NCBI GenBank assembly: GCA_013398295.1
Contig: VZSF01002925.1
Span: forward strand, 248,001 to 312,000
DNA from: Chionis minor
Taxonomy: Eukaryota; Chordata; Aves; Charadriiformes; Chionididae
Reading direction: 5' to 3'
Length of the DNA: 64,000 nucleotides
Position numbers and translations under genes: made by a program
Part shown: positions 33,101 through 46,300 of the stretch, in pieces
Layout of the letters: the number at the start of each line of letters is the position of its first letter
Position numbering within the stretch: the stretch's first letter is position 1
The notes under the pieces: generated by a model
Told to the model about the DNA's origin: nothing
Seen by the model: only the letters and a program-made list of their open reading frames with translations
Database searches by the model: none

Positions 33101-33641
33101 TCTTAAATCTAAAATCCTCAGTCGTCTTAGTGATGCTGTGTGCTGAGCTAACTGCAGCCAGTTCTCTGTGCTCTGTCTGTAGGACTGCACCAAAGAAAAA
33201 GATAATATTTGCTTGCTTTATAAAGTGTTTATGCGGTCCGTATATGATACAAGCCAGGTTTTGCCTCCTCTTTATGCTGAAGTCTGTCCCAAAGTAACGT
33301 TATTGAACTTGGTAATTTAGTCTGGATCTGCATACTCCAGATTTGAAAATATTTTGGTTGTCAGAGGAAGTGAAAGTGTGTATTTTGTGTACTGGCGCAT
33401 TTCTTCTCACCAAGCAAGTCTGGATTACTTGACTTTAGTAGTGATAGAAGTTAAGACATTTTTGTGTGCTCCCCTCCTCCCTCATTAAGTAATTTGAAAG
33501 TTTATATCTCTGGTTTTGTGGAATAAACAACCTCACGCTTGGGCTGAGTACTGAAAATGTGTGCTGGTGTCATACAGGGGCTGTTTTCTTTCTGACTGCA
33601 ACAGGAGATTAGAGGGTGCTTCAGTTGCCTTAAATTTTATC

Positions 33642-33663
33642 TTTTTTTTTTTTTTTTTTTTTT
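33642..33663. repeat. T22 homopolymer
   Basis: Twenty-two T residues followed directly by AG. Its length is uncertain in most sequencing technologies. Confidence 0.95.
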
Positions 33664-34071
33664 AGCGGATGATTAGTAATCGTGCCGAAGCGTAACAGAG
33701 GGATGATGATGATACTTTTGCTAGTGGCCTTTCTTCCCAAGTTTCATATGGCATGCTACTTTAAATTTACAAAATACCCGGGTGAAATAAATGTGAACGT
33801 AACAGTTAGAGATAGCTGGATAGCTCTGCTGTATAGCTGTAAATTATCCAAGCCAAGAAGGAAGAAGTTTCTTTAATATCTTCCATGAGAAAGCTGTTTA
33901 ATGATTTATGAGCAATAAATTGACTTGATGTTGTTAAGTGTGTGTCATATGAGTAGGTAGTGAAGGGCGATCACAGTTCTTTCATTCAACCCTTCAGACT
34001 AATGTGGAAAGATCTATACACTGTCTTAAGACAATCAAGCCCGATTCAGTCCAAAACCTTGTCTTGATTTA

Positions 34072-34086
34072 GGGGGGGGGGGGGGG
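34072..34086. repeat. G15 homopolymer next to ambiguous base
   Basis: Fifteen consecutive G, with an N ten bases downstream (34096). Both suggest a polishing or assembly difficulty at this site. Confidence 0.95.
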
Positions 34087-35670
34087 ATTTAAACCNTTAA
34101 GCCAACTATGTTGTGAAATTTATTTAATCAACTGGGAAGGAGTTTTACCCTATTTATTGCAATCTGTTAAAGTTGCAATCTTTTTTTTTTCTTTCTTTCT
34201 TTTTTTAAAGTGATAAGCAATTCCAAACTAAATGTTTTTCCCTTCTGATGAACCCTGCGGTTTCAGGAGGTGTGTTCAGACGGGACCTGCTGGTGATCTG
34301 TTGAGTATAAGCAAGATAGTTGGATACAGAAGAGAAGTTCAATGCTGTTTCTCCTTCATCTCCATCTCATAAGTCTCTACTGTTTTGCTGACAGAAAAAT
34401 AGTGGAGTGATAATTTTCAGGTGAACAGACCCGTGGATTTTTAGGTGGTCAGTAGTCACTAAAAGAGACACGGTGGTAGAAACGGAGCAAGGAAGGTTGC
34501 TGATACCACAAAGATAGGCAGGAAAACGGGCTCTAAAACAGGATTTCCTATCTTTTTGACATAGGCACTGTGTACATATAACAGAGAAATGTAATAGCTA
34601 TGGTGTATTAGGAAAGAAAAAAAAAGTCCTTCTGGTAGCACGGGTGTTCTGCTGAGTCTTCGTAGTGACTTTCAGTTGAGGTGTGTGGAGGGAGGCACCC
34701 ACTCGTGGTTTCTGCAGGTCTCCAGGTGTAGTTGTGGAATGCTGTGAAGTGCTTTTCCCTTGGTTTCCGAGGGGATAACAACCCGGAGAACAGTCTAGTC
34801 TGTCATTCGACAGCCTGTTCTTGACTTACTCCGTTGGCTACATCAGTTGACGTGACACAGCAGCCATTTCCTTCCAAGCCATGAATTTGTCTAAACTTTT
34901 GTTGAACTTTAGTAACTTAGTGGCTTCTTAAACTGTGAGATTTGCAAATTGTTAAAGCACTGATTATTTCAATTCACATGTGCCAGGGGTTTTTTTTTTT
35001 GTTGGAAATCTTTGTAGAAAAATAGTGTTAATCCCACCAAACCACTTAATTTTCAAAGGCAATTTAAAAACGATTCCTGCAATATCTGTGTATCTAAAAG
35101 TGGAAAATAGTCTACAAAAGCAGGGGGGTTTCTTCCTTTTGGTGTAGCATGTGGTGACACTGATATTCTTGAAAATGTGCAGGAAATATGCAGCTATGAG
35201 AGTACTGAAGCATTTCCATTGGGGTGATTTGTTTCATATTCAAATACTGCTGGAATAGAAGATGGAGCTTGAGATATTTTTTACAAAAAAGGAAAGTCAT
35301 TGTTTTAAGCGCTGGGCTGGTGGGAGCATTCCGGCTTCCCTGTGTAATGGAGATGTGTGATCTTATCAATTGTAGCACCTTGGAGTGAACCAGCTGGTTC
35401 TGAGCTGGCGGGCAAAAAACTAAGGCTTATGCAAGGAAAACAAAATGTTTTAAATATCCTTTTCAAGAGGCATTAGGAAAAGGCTGAAGAGCGAAGCCTG
35501 CAAGTCGGGCGTTTAAGAGGAAGGTGCATTGATTGAAAATTGATTGTGTTTTTGCTGAAAAGTTAAACAGGAGTTTGTGGCCTTACTAGCTTTCTTCGTT
35601 TATATTTGAATTTTTTTATTGCAGGTCACGTTGCGTGTGGATATATAATCTCTATTTTCTATATGGCACA

Positions 35671-35703
35671 TTATATATACACACACGTGTGGGCGCGCGC
35701 GCA
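35671..35703. repeat. Alternating purine-pyrimidine tract
   Basis: TATATATACACACACGTGTG followed by GGCGCGCGCGC. The TA, CA and CG dinucleotide blocks sit next to each other in almost unbroken alternation, a sequence type able to adopt left-handed (Z) DNA under negative supercoiling. Confidence 0.85.
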
Positions 35704-38700
35704 GACTCAGCATCGTTTTCCTTACCCAATTAGCCTGGCAACAGTTGCAGTATTTCAAAATTGAAATCCTTAGATACTGAAGATGATCTCTCACCTGGTT
35801 TTGGTGCAGTTTTAGGGACTCATTGGGCAGCTGATCTTCGTGCACAGCTTTTATTGGAAGGACTACTGTAACGCAGTAAGCTTTTCTGACCGGTGTTACA
35901 TTTTTAAGAAATATATCAGTTTGTCTCAATCCTTTCCACTTGCTGCAGTGTTGCTTAAACAGAATAGTTGCAAATCCATGTCTTGGGGGGGGGGAAATTT
36001 GATGTGTCAGCAAAGATTATGTAGTTTTCATTAATCATTAGTTGGAAAAACACCCTCGCCAGTAGCCTTAAATTCATGACCTGATACGGATTTGGTCATG
36101 GTAATCTGTTAAAAACTGGAGACATGTTAAATGAATCTACACTATCACGTTGCATAGGCAAGCCGGTACAAGCTGCTGAGTTCTATATACTAGCACAACA
36201 TAAGGAAATGTCTTAGGCTTGTTTTAATATAACATTTACAATGTACAGCACGTCATAAATGTATTTGTTTATAGTGCTTTTAAAAATATTGTAGAGTTCA
36301 TGAAGATTTCATCATCTTGCAAAATAAATGAGATCACTGCAATATCTGCTGTTGAATCTATGTTGAGAATTAACGATGGCGTTTTTTCCTGACAGCTTGT
36401 AAAGGATGGGGGTTGCTGAGTTTATGGAGTTAACTGGTGGTTGCCCAGCACTTACGTGACGCTTTATTTACTGGTGTACGGGAAGGAAGTTGGATTTTCC
36501 TCTGCTGATATTGAATGTAGCTTAGCAAAGATGTTATGAAGAATATTTCTGTGTGGCATTCAATCCTGCGGAGTCATTTAATCGAAAATAATCTGTAAAC
36601 ACACTTTTTTTTTTCATTTGATAACCAAGGTTTGCTTCTTTAACAGGAGAGAGATTGCTTATTACTTTTCCCAAGCACTGTCACTGTTTTCCAAAATAAC
36701 ATTTCCCCTGCCAGTTATTTGCGATCCATAAAACTTAAGCACTAGGGGTCTGTCTTTTTTTATTTAAATTGGACTCACTCTGTGAATTAAGTATTGTCCC
36801 TTGCTTTATTGAGGATATTTCTAAGGAAAACCAGCTTTTTCTATGGCCTAAGTCTCCTCATCTTGAGGAAGCATGGAAAAAAAAATTGGTGTGTGACCTT
36901 CAGTTCAGCCATTACTTGGTGCAGCTGCTCACAGTGACCTGCAGACGCTTCGGTGAAGAGCTGTAGAGGGTGTCCTATCAACAGATGAAGAGCGTAATAA
37001 AGTGAAGTGTGGCATTTTGAGACTGAAAGCTAAATTTTAACTTCAATTTGACGTGCCGTAGAACTAAAAGTCTCTTTTTATCAGAGGAAATTGAATAGTC
37101 TTAACTTTTTCTCTTCATCCAGTGTTTGATGGTTCATGTCACGGTAGCTGAGGGCCCTCAGGCGTGTGATAATTTCCTTTCAGAATTGGAAGAGGTTACG
37201 GATACAGTAATTTTAAACATGTCCAAAACAGTGATGGAATGCAGTTGCTTCTCAACCTTGTAGAAGATGCAGATCATCGTCACCGTCATGCCCCTTACAG
37301 TACGTGACGCCCTGGGGTTGTCTGACTAATGATTGATGAATTGTAGTGCCTTCCTTCATGGCATACTGTTTTCCTAATTCCTGTAAGAATTTGGGCTAAA
37401 CCAATTCTGCTTTAAATTGTCTTCGTTTAAATGATACTGCTTCTTGTTGAAACTAAACTAATTACTTCATTGCCGGTATTTGGTCAGGGATGGTTGACCC
37501 TGATACTGGTTGAGTTTTCTCCTTTATTAAGCTTATAAAGGTTATTGTAGCAACGAACTTTTTCATCACAAGTAGCTGCAGGGTGAGCAGTGGTCTGCAG
37601 TGGTGGTAGGTCTTTATTTCTAGGGTGGAGGATGGTAAGGAACGGGATTTATACCTGAAACTTCTCAGCTGGCTTCTGAAGATTTAGGCGCAATAAGATT
37701 GAAGTTCTCCTCGCAGGCTTTCTGCTATTACTTTTTCAACTCGGCAATGATCCGTTGTCCTTGCTGTTGTGGGGAGACACTGGGAGGAATCGTATTCCTG
37801 AAATCCTAATGTGTTCAACTCAAAGAGGGTTTTTGCCTGGTCTGTGATGTGATGCTTGGTCAAGATAAACCGAAGAATTGCAACACAGATACTTTAGAGC
37901 AACCTTTTCAGTAAGATGGTACCAGCCGGTTCCCGTACGACAACTTGCATCGCCTGTGGACTTGCACAGCAGCTTTTTGGCCGTTCAGGTGGTTGATTGC
38001 GATGGCCTCGAATCATACGGACAAAATTAAAAGGCTTAATTAAAAGGTTCGCTGATTTATGGTTGCACATAGCTGTATGTGTGCTGTAGATACTCATCCA
38101 AAACCCCTTCAGCAGAGGGTGGAGGTGCCGCTCAGGTGGCAGGCAGTTGTGGAGCTGGTCTTCACCCAGCCATGTTGTTGATGCAGGGCTAATTAGCGTG
38201 TGGCGTTGATTATGCCAGTGGCGAAGAAATGGGTGATTTGCACCCTGACCTGTTGAGCTGTGCTGAGCACGGCGGTGGGATGGGCAGACGGCAGCGGTGC
38301 CTGTCAGCTCAGCGTGTTAATGTTTAAGCAACTACGCTTTAGTAGAAGGTAGGCTTTTCTGTATGTGTTTCTAAATCGGTGCTTTCTAATATTTAGGGGG
38401 TTTTTTTTTGCTCTGGTTTTCATGGAAGGACCTACTGCCTGAGGTTTTCTTCTATAGAGGTGGGAGAATGTCATTGCACTGTTTCTCTTCCGCCCTTGAA
38501 ATGAGGGATTTGCACCTTTGTGCTCTTACTACTAAGTTCCTTAAGCCACATCGCTTTTACTTTTGTCTTATCTATATACACACGCTATTTTATAGAGTAT
38601 GTAATATTAAATATTTAATATATCTATGATACATATAAACTGAATAAAGGCATATTCAGTGCTTGGATAGGAAAATGTCTGTTACTCTTCCTTTCTTATA

Positions 38701-38716
38701 AAATCATTTTGGGAGT

Positions 38717-39503
38717 TCATAGAATCACAGAATCACTTGGGTTGGAAGAGACCTTCAAGATCATCAAGTCCAACCATAAACCTATGCCAAAACCACCCCT
38801 CACCCATGTCCCTCAGCACCACGTCCACCCGTCTTTTAAATACCTCCAGGGGCGGCGATTCCACCACCTCCCTGGGCAGCCTCTTCCAATGCTTGACAAC
38901 CCTTTCCGTAAAGAAGTTTTTCCTAATATCCAACCTAAACCTCCCCTGGCACAACTTGAGGCCATTTCCTCTTGTCCTATCGCTTGTTACTTGGGAGACT
39001 GACCCCCACCTGGCTACAACCTCCTTTCAGGGAGTTGTGGAGAGTGAGAAGGTCTCCCCTCAACCTTCTCTTCTCCAGGCTGAACAATCCCAACTCCCTC
39101 AGCCGCTCCTCACAAGACTTGTTCTCCAGAGCCCTCACCAGCTCCGTTGCCCTTCTCTGGACACGCTCCAGCACCTCAATGTCTCTCCGATACTGCGATG
39201 CCCAAAACTGAACACAGCACTCGAGCTGCGGCCTCACCAGTGCTGAGTACAGGGGCACAATCACTGCTCTGCTCCTGCTGGCCACACCATTCCTGATACA
39301 GGCCAAGATGCCGTTGGCCTTCTTGGCCACCTGGGCACACGCTGGCTCATGTTCAGCCGACTGTCCACCAGGACCCCCAGACCCTTTTCTGCCAGGCAGC
39401 TTTCCAGCCACTCCTCCCCAAGCCTGTAGCGTCTATGGGGTTGTTGTGACCAAAGTGCAGGACCCGGCACTTGGCCTTGTTAAACCTCATCCCATTGAGG
39501 GTT
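38717..39503 (-). mobile_element. CR1 LINE fragment, minus strand, about 790 bp
   Basis: The + strand starts with TCATAGAATCACAGAATCAC and TTGGGTTGGAAGAGACCTTC, the reverse complement of the young CR1 3' end. On the - strand the ORF2 C-terminus is readable: [36 protein letters not shown] and [16 protein letters not shown]. It is the same subfamily as 15733-16916 and 54485-54950. It is 5'-truncated after the reverse transcriptase and is inactive. Confidence 0.95.
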
Positions 39504-40119
39504 GTAGAGGGTCCGGTTTGATCTGATACACACCAAATACCTTGCTGGTTTTGAGTGCACTGAGCTACTTGTACTGAAACAAGCTGTTTCGGGTGACCTG
39601 CTTTGGCCAGTAGTGTGGGGCGTGATGCTTCGAGTACCAAGTTTGCACAGCTAAATAGAATTTTAAATATCTTTTTTCATTCTGGAGGTGCAGTAGGAAT
39701 TAATTTGGAACGTCGCTTTCGTCTGGCACATCTCAATTCTCCTTGGAACTCGGGATGTGATATGTTTGTACAGTTACAGTACGCTATACCTCGGCGATGG
39801 AAAAACACAGTATTGGAGCCCGAACAGCAGCACTTGCTATGGCTGTGGCTACTGAATAATTTCTGTGAGAGACCCTCCTTCAGGTCGTTTTCTGAACTTG
39901 GAGTTTTCAAAGTTCCTATTGCTCGTGCTGAAATTAAACTCTAGAATCTCTTGGCTCCAAAATTGCTCATTTCGTGAAATTGGGTGGGAAAGTAGTTAAT
40001 GCTGTTCCCATGTCGGGTCTGTTCCGCAAGGGAGTGGGGATGAGTTCGTCATCAGAATTAATCTGAAATCAGGAACAAGCACACAAAAAGGTCACGTTCA
40101 TCATTCCTGTTTCATACTG
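39504..40119. other. Unannotated stretch between two CR1 copies
   Basis: No repeat family recognised. A 113-residue + frame (39603-39944) and an overlapping - frame have no identifiable domain. Confidence 0.45.
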
Positions 40120-40317
40120 TAGGAAAAACTTCTTCCCCAAAAAGGTTGTGGAGCATTGGGACAGGCTGCCAGGTGAAGTGGTGGAATCGCCGTCCCTGGA
40201 GGTGTTTATCAGCCGGGCAGACGTGGTGGTGAGGGACGTGGGTTAGTGGTGGGTTTGGCAGCTGGACTTGATGATCTTAAAGGTTTCTTCCAACCTGGGT
40301 GATTCCATGATTCTATA
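40120..40317 (+). mobile_element. CR1 LINE 3' end fragment
   Basis: GGAAAAACTTCTTCCCC is followed by a CCGTCCCTGGAGGTGTTTAT block and the terminus GGGTGATTCCATGATTCTAT. The young-subfamily GGCATAGGTTTATGG block is deleted, reading GGTTTGGCAGCTGGACTTG. Confidence 0.93.
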
Positions 40318-43300
40318 AAAGCTGGGCACATTCCGTGGTTTTGGCCAAAGTGTGACTAACATGCCCGGCTCTCGTTGGGAGCCGCAGGCCAGGCTGCGCC
40401 TCGCTCAGCCGTGCTGCCCATCCTGCCTCTCCCGGGTGTTAAATCCGGCCCATTCTAGCAAAATTTTCTACAAGTGAGGAAAGGGAGGAGGGAGTAATGT
40501 ATATTTTAGTATTTCTGTAAATACAGTGCAGCTCTTCAGAAAGTTTTCCTCTTAATTTAATACTGCTGCTTTGGTTTTCGTGTGTCTGACTTATTTTAGG
40601 GTTTTTTTTTTTTACTTCAAGATTTCATCTAACTACATTTCTGTCGTTGTTCCTCTACTCCAGCTAACAACCACGTTGGTCACTGAAAATACATGCTTAA
40701 GCAGGACTAATATATAAGAGAAATTCTTTTCTAACTGTTAACACTTTATTTTTATGTTTCCTGGTTAGATGCTAAGTAGAAAATAGTGTTAGTTGCTGAA
40801 CATTGACTGAAAAGAAGCAGTAGATTTGAGAACGTTGGTGTGGTAGCACAGAGCAATGATGAAAATCGTGGTGGCAAGCATCTGTTTGGGACTTCTTGCA
40901 GGGCTTTGGTTCAACAATTTAAAGAAAAACATAGCGGCTTCCTTAAAGAAGAACGAGGAAAGAGGGAAAAAAGTATAGTTAAGTGCTTCTGTTATGCCGC
41001 GTCGTTAGCCACCAGCGTCGTTCAGGTGACGAATGTGGTATCAGTGGCGTAAGGCAGTGGAGATGGCAGCCTGCACCTCAGCAAGTCGTGTGTATCCCAA
41101 ACTGAAAATACTGAAGTAGAGAATTGCTTCTCTTGAAATATCCCTGGTTTAGCCATGAAAGACAAAGCAAGAATAAGGAGAATGTGTTGATCACCAACCC
41201 AGGGTTGAAGTTCTACAAAATCCGATGGCTGCTTGTTGAGCTGATAGGAAGGAGTCTGAGGAGTTGTTGCACAGAAAGTTTGCAGTAATTCAAATATGTG
41301 ATTTATTGTTTTTTTAAAGTAATGTTTATCCAGTATAAAAGCAATGGCAGATGCTCGTTTCTGTTTAATCTAGCTTTATCTTGACGTTGGCATTTTTTTT
41401 AATGTTAAAATCGCAGTTCAGCTGAAATAAAATAAACCAGGATGGGCTTAAGAGTCTCGGGAACAAGTAAAATTCATCAGAAAAGGGGAAGAGCCCTCAT
41501 ACTGGAAGCTACGTATTTGAAACCAGTTATAAGATGGGATCGTACCCGGGTACGTATTTATGAATAGGGAAGATGCTTACCATTCAGAGGTTCCCAAAAT
41601 AGTAACTTAAGGATGTTTATGTTCAATATCTCAAGCTTCTGTATGCACTTGTGTAGCCGTGATGGTTTGTGCATCTTCAGGAGAATTAAGCCAGCTTTGA
41701 AACTTGCACTCGCATCTCTTCTGGCTTTTTTCAGTATGATATTAGGTGATTCGGAGAAATTCAGTCTGTTTGTACTGTATTTGGAGACGTAAAAACAAGA
41801 GAACAGCCTGCAGGTGGAAAACCAAACCTCGACTTAAAAGGGTTTTACATGTCTGTTAAGTGTGCCTGCCCGTAGCCTGTGTTTGTGGATCTACACGAGC
41901 CGTTGATATGCTATAATGATTTCTTTTAATGCTTTTTTTGAAAAAAATGAGTCACTGATACATTAAGCCAGTCAGTATTTTCCTGCGAAGTGATAGGAAC
42001 ACAATAAGAAGTTGAGTAAACTTCAATTATTTTGAATAACCCTACATCCAGGGGAGCAGGAGCCGTTCCCTTTGGCTAGTGTGGGTGGTGCCTGGACTGA
42101 GGATGTGGCAATTACTGTGAATTTTAGTTTTGTTTCCGTCGCTGTGGTGTACGTGACGCTTCAGCGCTGGAATAATGGTACAAAGCAGCATTTCATGTAT
42201 AACTTTTTGTAACTTACTACCGTAGCATTTCTGGAGGGAATATTTTTTCCTTCTTTTTATTGGACTTTCCTCACTCTTCGTATGCAGTCTACTCTCAGAT
42301 TATTAATATTGCTCCAGTTCTGTTGGAAATAAAAATACTGTCTTGTTCCTGTCCTCAAGTGGGAAAAATATTTCTCGGTGCAGGCAGTGGATGGGACGTC
42401 AGCTGTTACCCTGCTGTTCTTGCAAGGACGCTCGACCTACTGTAATGCAATAAAGTCGCTCATAAAACGTGTCCTTTGTGACCCACTGTGAAGTTTTTTA
42501 CAGGGCCAGATCTTTTCAGGTGTTGAACATTTCCTCCTTCCTTATCTGTGTGCACGTACGTGTTCCAGTGCTTATCACCCCAACGTAAATATGCCTGTTC
42601 AGTCAAATCTGCTGGAAATCCCTAGGTATGGCCAGTGCTTGGCAAAATTAAGGCCATACTGAAGAAGGGTGGATCCTGAAACCTTCAGGTTCTTGACTTG
42701 TTAATTATGGCATATTTTTTCCTTGACCATTGGCGGTACAGTGTAATTTGGCACTGAATTTTTAGAGGGACTATTATTTCTGGCTTTGGTTACTACCTCT
42801 TTGTGTTCTTTCCCCTTTCTTCTTGCTCCTTTCCAGGCCACGGAGATGCTGTTTGTTTTATCGCTGTGAAGTGTTTTGTTTAGCGTGTAAGAGTAGATTA
42901 TATAAATGTTATAATAACTTGATTTACAAGTTCAAAGCTTTCTGTCAAAACAGCATGTTCTTAGGAATATTCCCGAAGTACTTTGTTATATCTCTCTTTA
43001 ATCTTAATTTTGATGTGTTAAAACAAACAAGGAATGTAAAGGCTCTCTTGCAAGATGTCCTGGAAGAATTGACAAACCCTATCCAAAAGAATTGCTTTGT
43101 ATAAATACCTCATATCGTTACATACTTTTGTTAAATGCCTCGTGAAACGAAGCATCAAGGTAAATCTCTAAGTTTAAGATGATATATGCTGCGCAGCTAC
43201 ATACCCTCTTTCTAAAATTAAACTCTGAAAGAGCAAATCTAGTTCTAAAATTATGTCTTACACCTGGCACATCAGGAATTAACTATTGGGTCTTTTTTCC

Positions 43301-46300
43301 TAGCTATCTGACTTACAAAAACATTGACTCTAACTTCAGATTTTTTTTATATTAAGTATTTTGCAGATGATAGAAAATGAAATAATTGAAGGCAGACACA
43401 CCAGTGAAAAAGTTTAAAAGAAATTTTTTTCAAGTCCTCCCCTTTTAAATACTGTTGAAACGACTGAATTGCTCTGTGCAAGGGAAAAACGGATAAAGAG
43501 GTGTTTTAAATAGCCTAGTACATCATCAGTGTGAATTAAATAGAAAGTGAAACAAGTTTTTGTTTAGTTTTCGTGTCAGTTGTCTTTGAAATCTTTGAGT
43601 GCGAGTTTCTTTTGGTTAATTAAAAAAATGCAGAAACTTCAGTTATCTCATTTAGAAAAAATAAAATACTGAGCATGGATTGGGGGTGAGGAAGGTCTTC
43701 CGCAGTTTGAGTTGGCCATGGAAACCTCAACTCCAGCACAGAAATCTGGGAAGAAAGGCAGCTTTGTGACCTTCAGCAGGAGCGTGGTAGGAGATGGTTA
43801 AGTGATTGACCAGGGCAGGCTCTGCTGCCGCTTTGGCAGTGAAGAGCCAGGCTCTATCTGTTCCTGCAGGGTGTTTTTTCTTAGAGCAACACCCTCTTTG
43901 TCTGTGTGTCACTTCGCTACAGAGTACAGCAGTGAAACAGTCTGTGCAGCTGAAGTTCTTGCTGTGGAAAACCACATTTTTCACGAGCAGGGTGGACCGG
44001 TGATGTTTTCAGTCTCTTTATTAACTGACATCTGAAATGAGGAATTAGTGTTGCACATTAATGAATCAGAATTTACTCTTAAAACTTTCTAAACGTGTAA
44101 CATTGCAGTGGGGGACAGATGGTGGCTTGGAGGTGTTTTTTTACAGGGTTGGTCTTTTTTTCTTTTCTTCTTTAAACCTGAAGGGGTAGAGTAAAACCAT
44201 GCAGTCTCATCCAGTACGCTGCTCTACACTCTGCTTTATTTTAGTGAAGTATTCTTCTATCCTCTCTTTAAAGTGGGAAACCGAATTTCCTTCTGGAGTG
44301 TGAAAATAATTTGTAGCTTATATCTTTCGGAGCAAATCGTATTAACTCTTAATCTCTCAAATTTTGCATTTGTGTGGAAGAGTTGGTGCTACATCCACCG
44401 AAGCCCAGCGGCAGAGCTGTGGTAATGTCCCAGTGCCACGGTGACCAGGTGGAACAAAAACGTGCTCGAAGCCCCACAACCTCTGCTTTTTGCTCTTTGC
44501 TTCTCCGATCGCCTCTTCTCCGTGTCCACCAGTTCCTCTGAGTAGCGCTGCCTTTGACAGAAGAATAAAGCTGCATTTTTAAATGAGTTTTTCCTCTTTT
44601 GAGTGCCTGCTGTTTGTGAGACTCACTTCGCTCGCTCGCTGAAATACTCTGCAGCCGATTAAAATGTAATGGAATCATCTTTGAGGCAAATACTCAGCAT
44701 CTTTTAAACCATACTTTGACATCTAGAAAATAGTGGGAAACAGTTAGAGGTTAGGTGTGCCATTGACTGTGCCAGGTCTGTTTCAAATAAACCTTTTTCC
44801 CTTCATTGGACTTGTTTGATAATGTGTTCAAGTGGTTTCTGCCCCAAAAGTTACTTTTAACCCGTAATGTGCTTCTACCACCTCTTTAAAATCTGATCCC
44901 TGGTTGAAGATCCGTAGATGGTGCCGTGATAGCTACCTGGCGGATTCCCTGTTGATTTTGGTGCAAATTAGAGGTGCTCATCAGCCTGCCTTGTGTCAGC
45001 TGCAAACCAGCCTTACTTGTCTATCCTGTTCCCCAGGAATTTCAGCAACTTCTGCCCCTGCCCAAATCAGTGGAATTAAGAATTTCATGGGTAAAATCTG
45101 TCAAATGATACAACCTGCTCTAGTACCAGAACTGCTGTCAAACCTCTTAGTGAACACCCTGCTCCTAGACAAAGGCAAGTTGTAATTGTTTTGAGGAAAC
45201 TAGGAAATTAGACTATTTTTTTTCTTTTCAGACTGTGCCTTCAAGGCCTTCAGCTCACGCACTATCTAATCTGAACCCAAAGTCAAGATTCCTCGATTTT
45301 TAATAGTAAAAGTTTTTAGAGCTGAAGTTCTGATAGGCTTTTGCAAATGTGTTCAGTACTTCACAAATAGACTTTCCATACCTTTTTATTCCTCTCTTTT
45401 GCATACAGTTTATAATCCCATCAAAGTGCATGCTGCAAAACACAGGATCAGATTGATTTATTTCTTTTTTTTTTTTTTTTAAGAAGATAGTTGTATCTCA
45501 GAAGAACGCTGGAAACAAGAGCAGCTGTAATAGTCCAGTTTACACTCACTTCAAACCAGGAAATTACCAGAAGATAAATTTCTTGTGTTGCTCTGCTGTC
45601 AGGAAATACAAGAATAATCTTAAATTAATGCTAACCAGTTAATGTATGCCTGAAGCTTTACGTTTGGTCTACTATGTCTAATCTTTTAAAGTCTGTTATA
45701 GAAACAAAACTATTTAAGTTTAGCAAAGTCATTACCGTAAAAACTTTATTTTTCATGACTAAGATGTAAAGTCGTCTGCAGTTTCTGTTCTTTTTGTGTT
45801 TAGTATGCAGAGTAAGGAGTAGAAATGACACAGGCGTCCTAAAGAACTGCTCATCTTTATTATTAAGGAGATGCACGTAGGAGCTTTGTAGGATCATCCG
45901 GATGCTCCGTGCTGAGGCACTGGAGGGTGAGCGTTATTTCCGCCAGGAACCTGGACACTCATTTTTGAACCTGCTGCTGAACACCTTAAAAGTTCAGTCA
46001 CCGCCTTGAGGGTGTTACATGATTGTCACAGCGGCTCTGGCCCGTTCTGTCTTCGTGTTTGTTCCTTCTTCTCTCCACTCTGACGCTTTCTGGGTATTTC
46101 TCTCTGCCACTTTAGTACGTCCCGGTTAAAGATTCTTGGTCTCTTGTTCAAATCTGCCCGTTTAGTTGGTCAAACCTATCTGGGTACCAGCTAAGAGTTG
46201 ATAAATGGCTTTAAATAAGGAAGGGAAAAAATAAGGATGAAGTTGAAAATAACACTTGAATTTTTAATACTGGTAGGTAAAGCAAATTATTTTTGCCTTC

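Larger units (their letters stand above)
30661..38716. other. Putative PTK2 intron 1, left part
   Basis: About 8 kb without a recognised exon or interspersed repeat. It contains T-rich runs at 30872-30890 and 33642-33663, (TG)n at 33084-33100, G15 at 34072-34086, G10 at 35985-35994 and an alternating purine-pyrimidine tract at 35671-35703. Ambiguous bases lie at 32509 and 34096. An acceptor-like TTGCTTTTCAG ends at 30928 just after the CpG island, with no clear partner donor. Confidence 0.45.
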
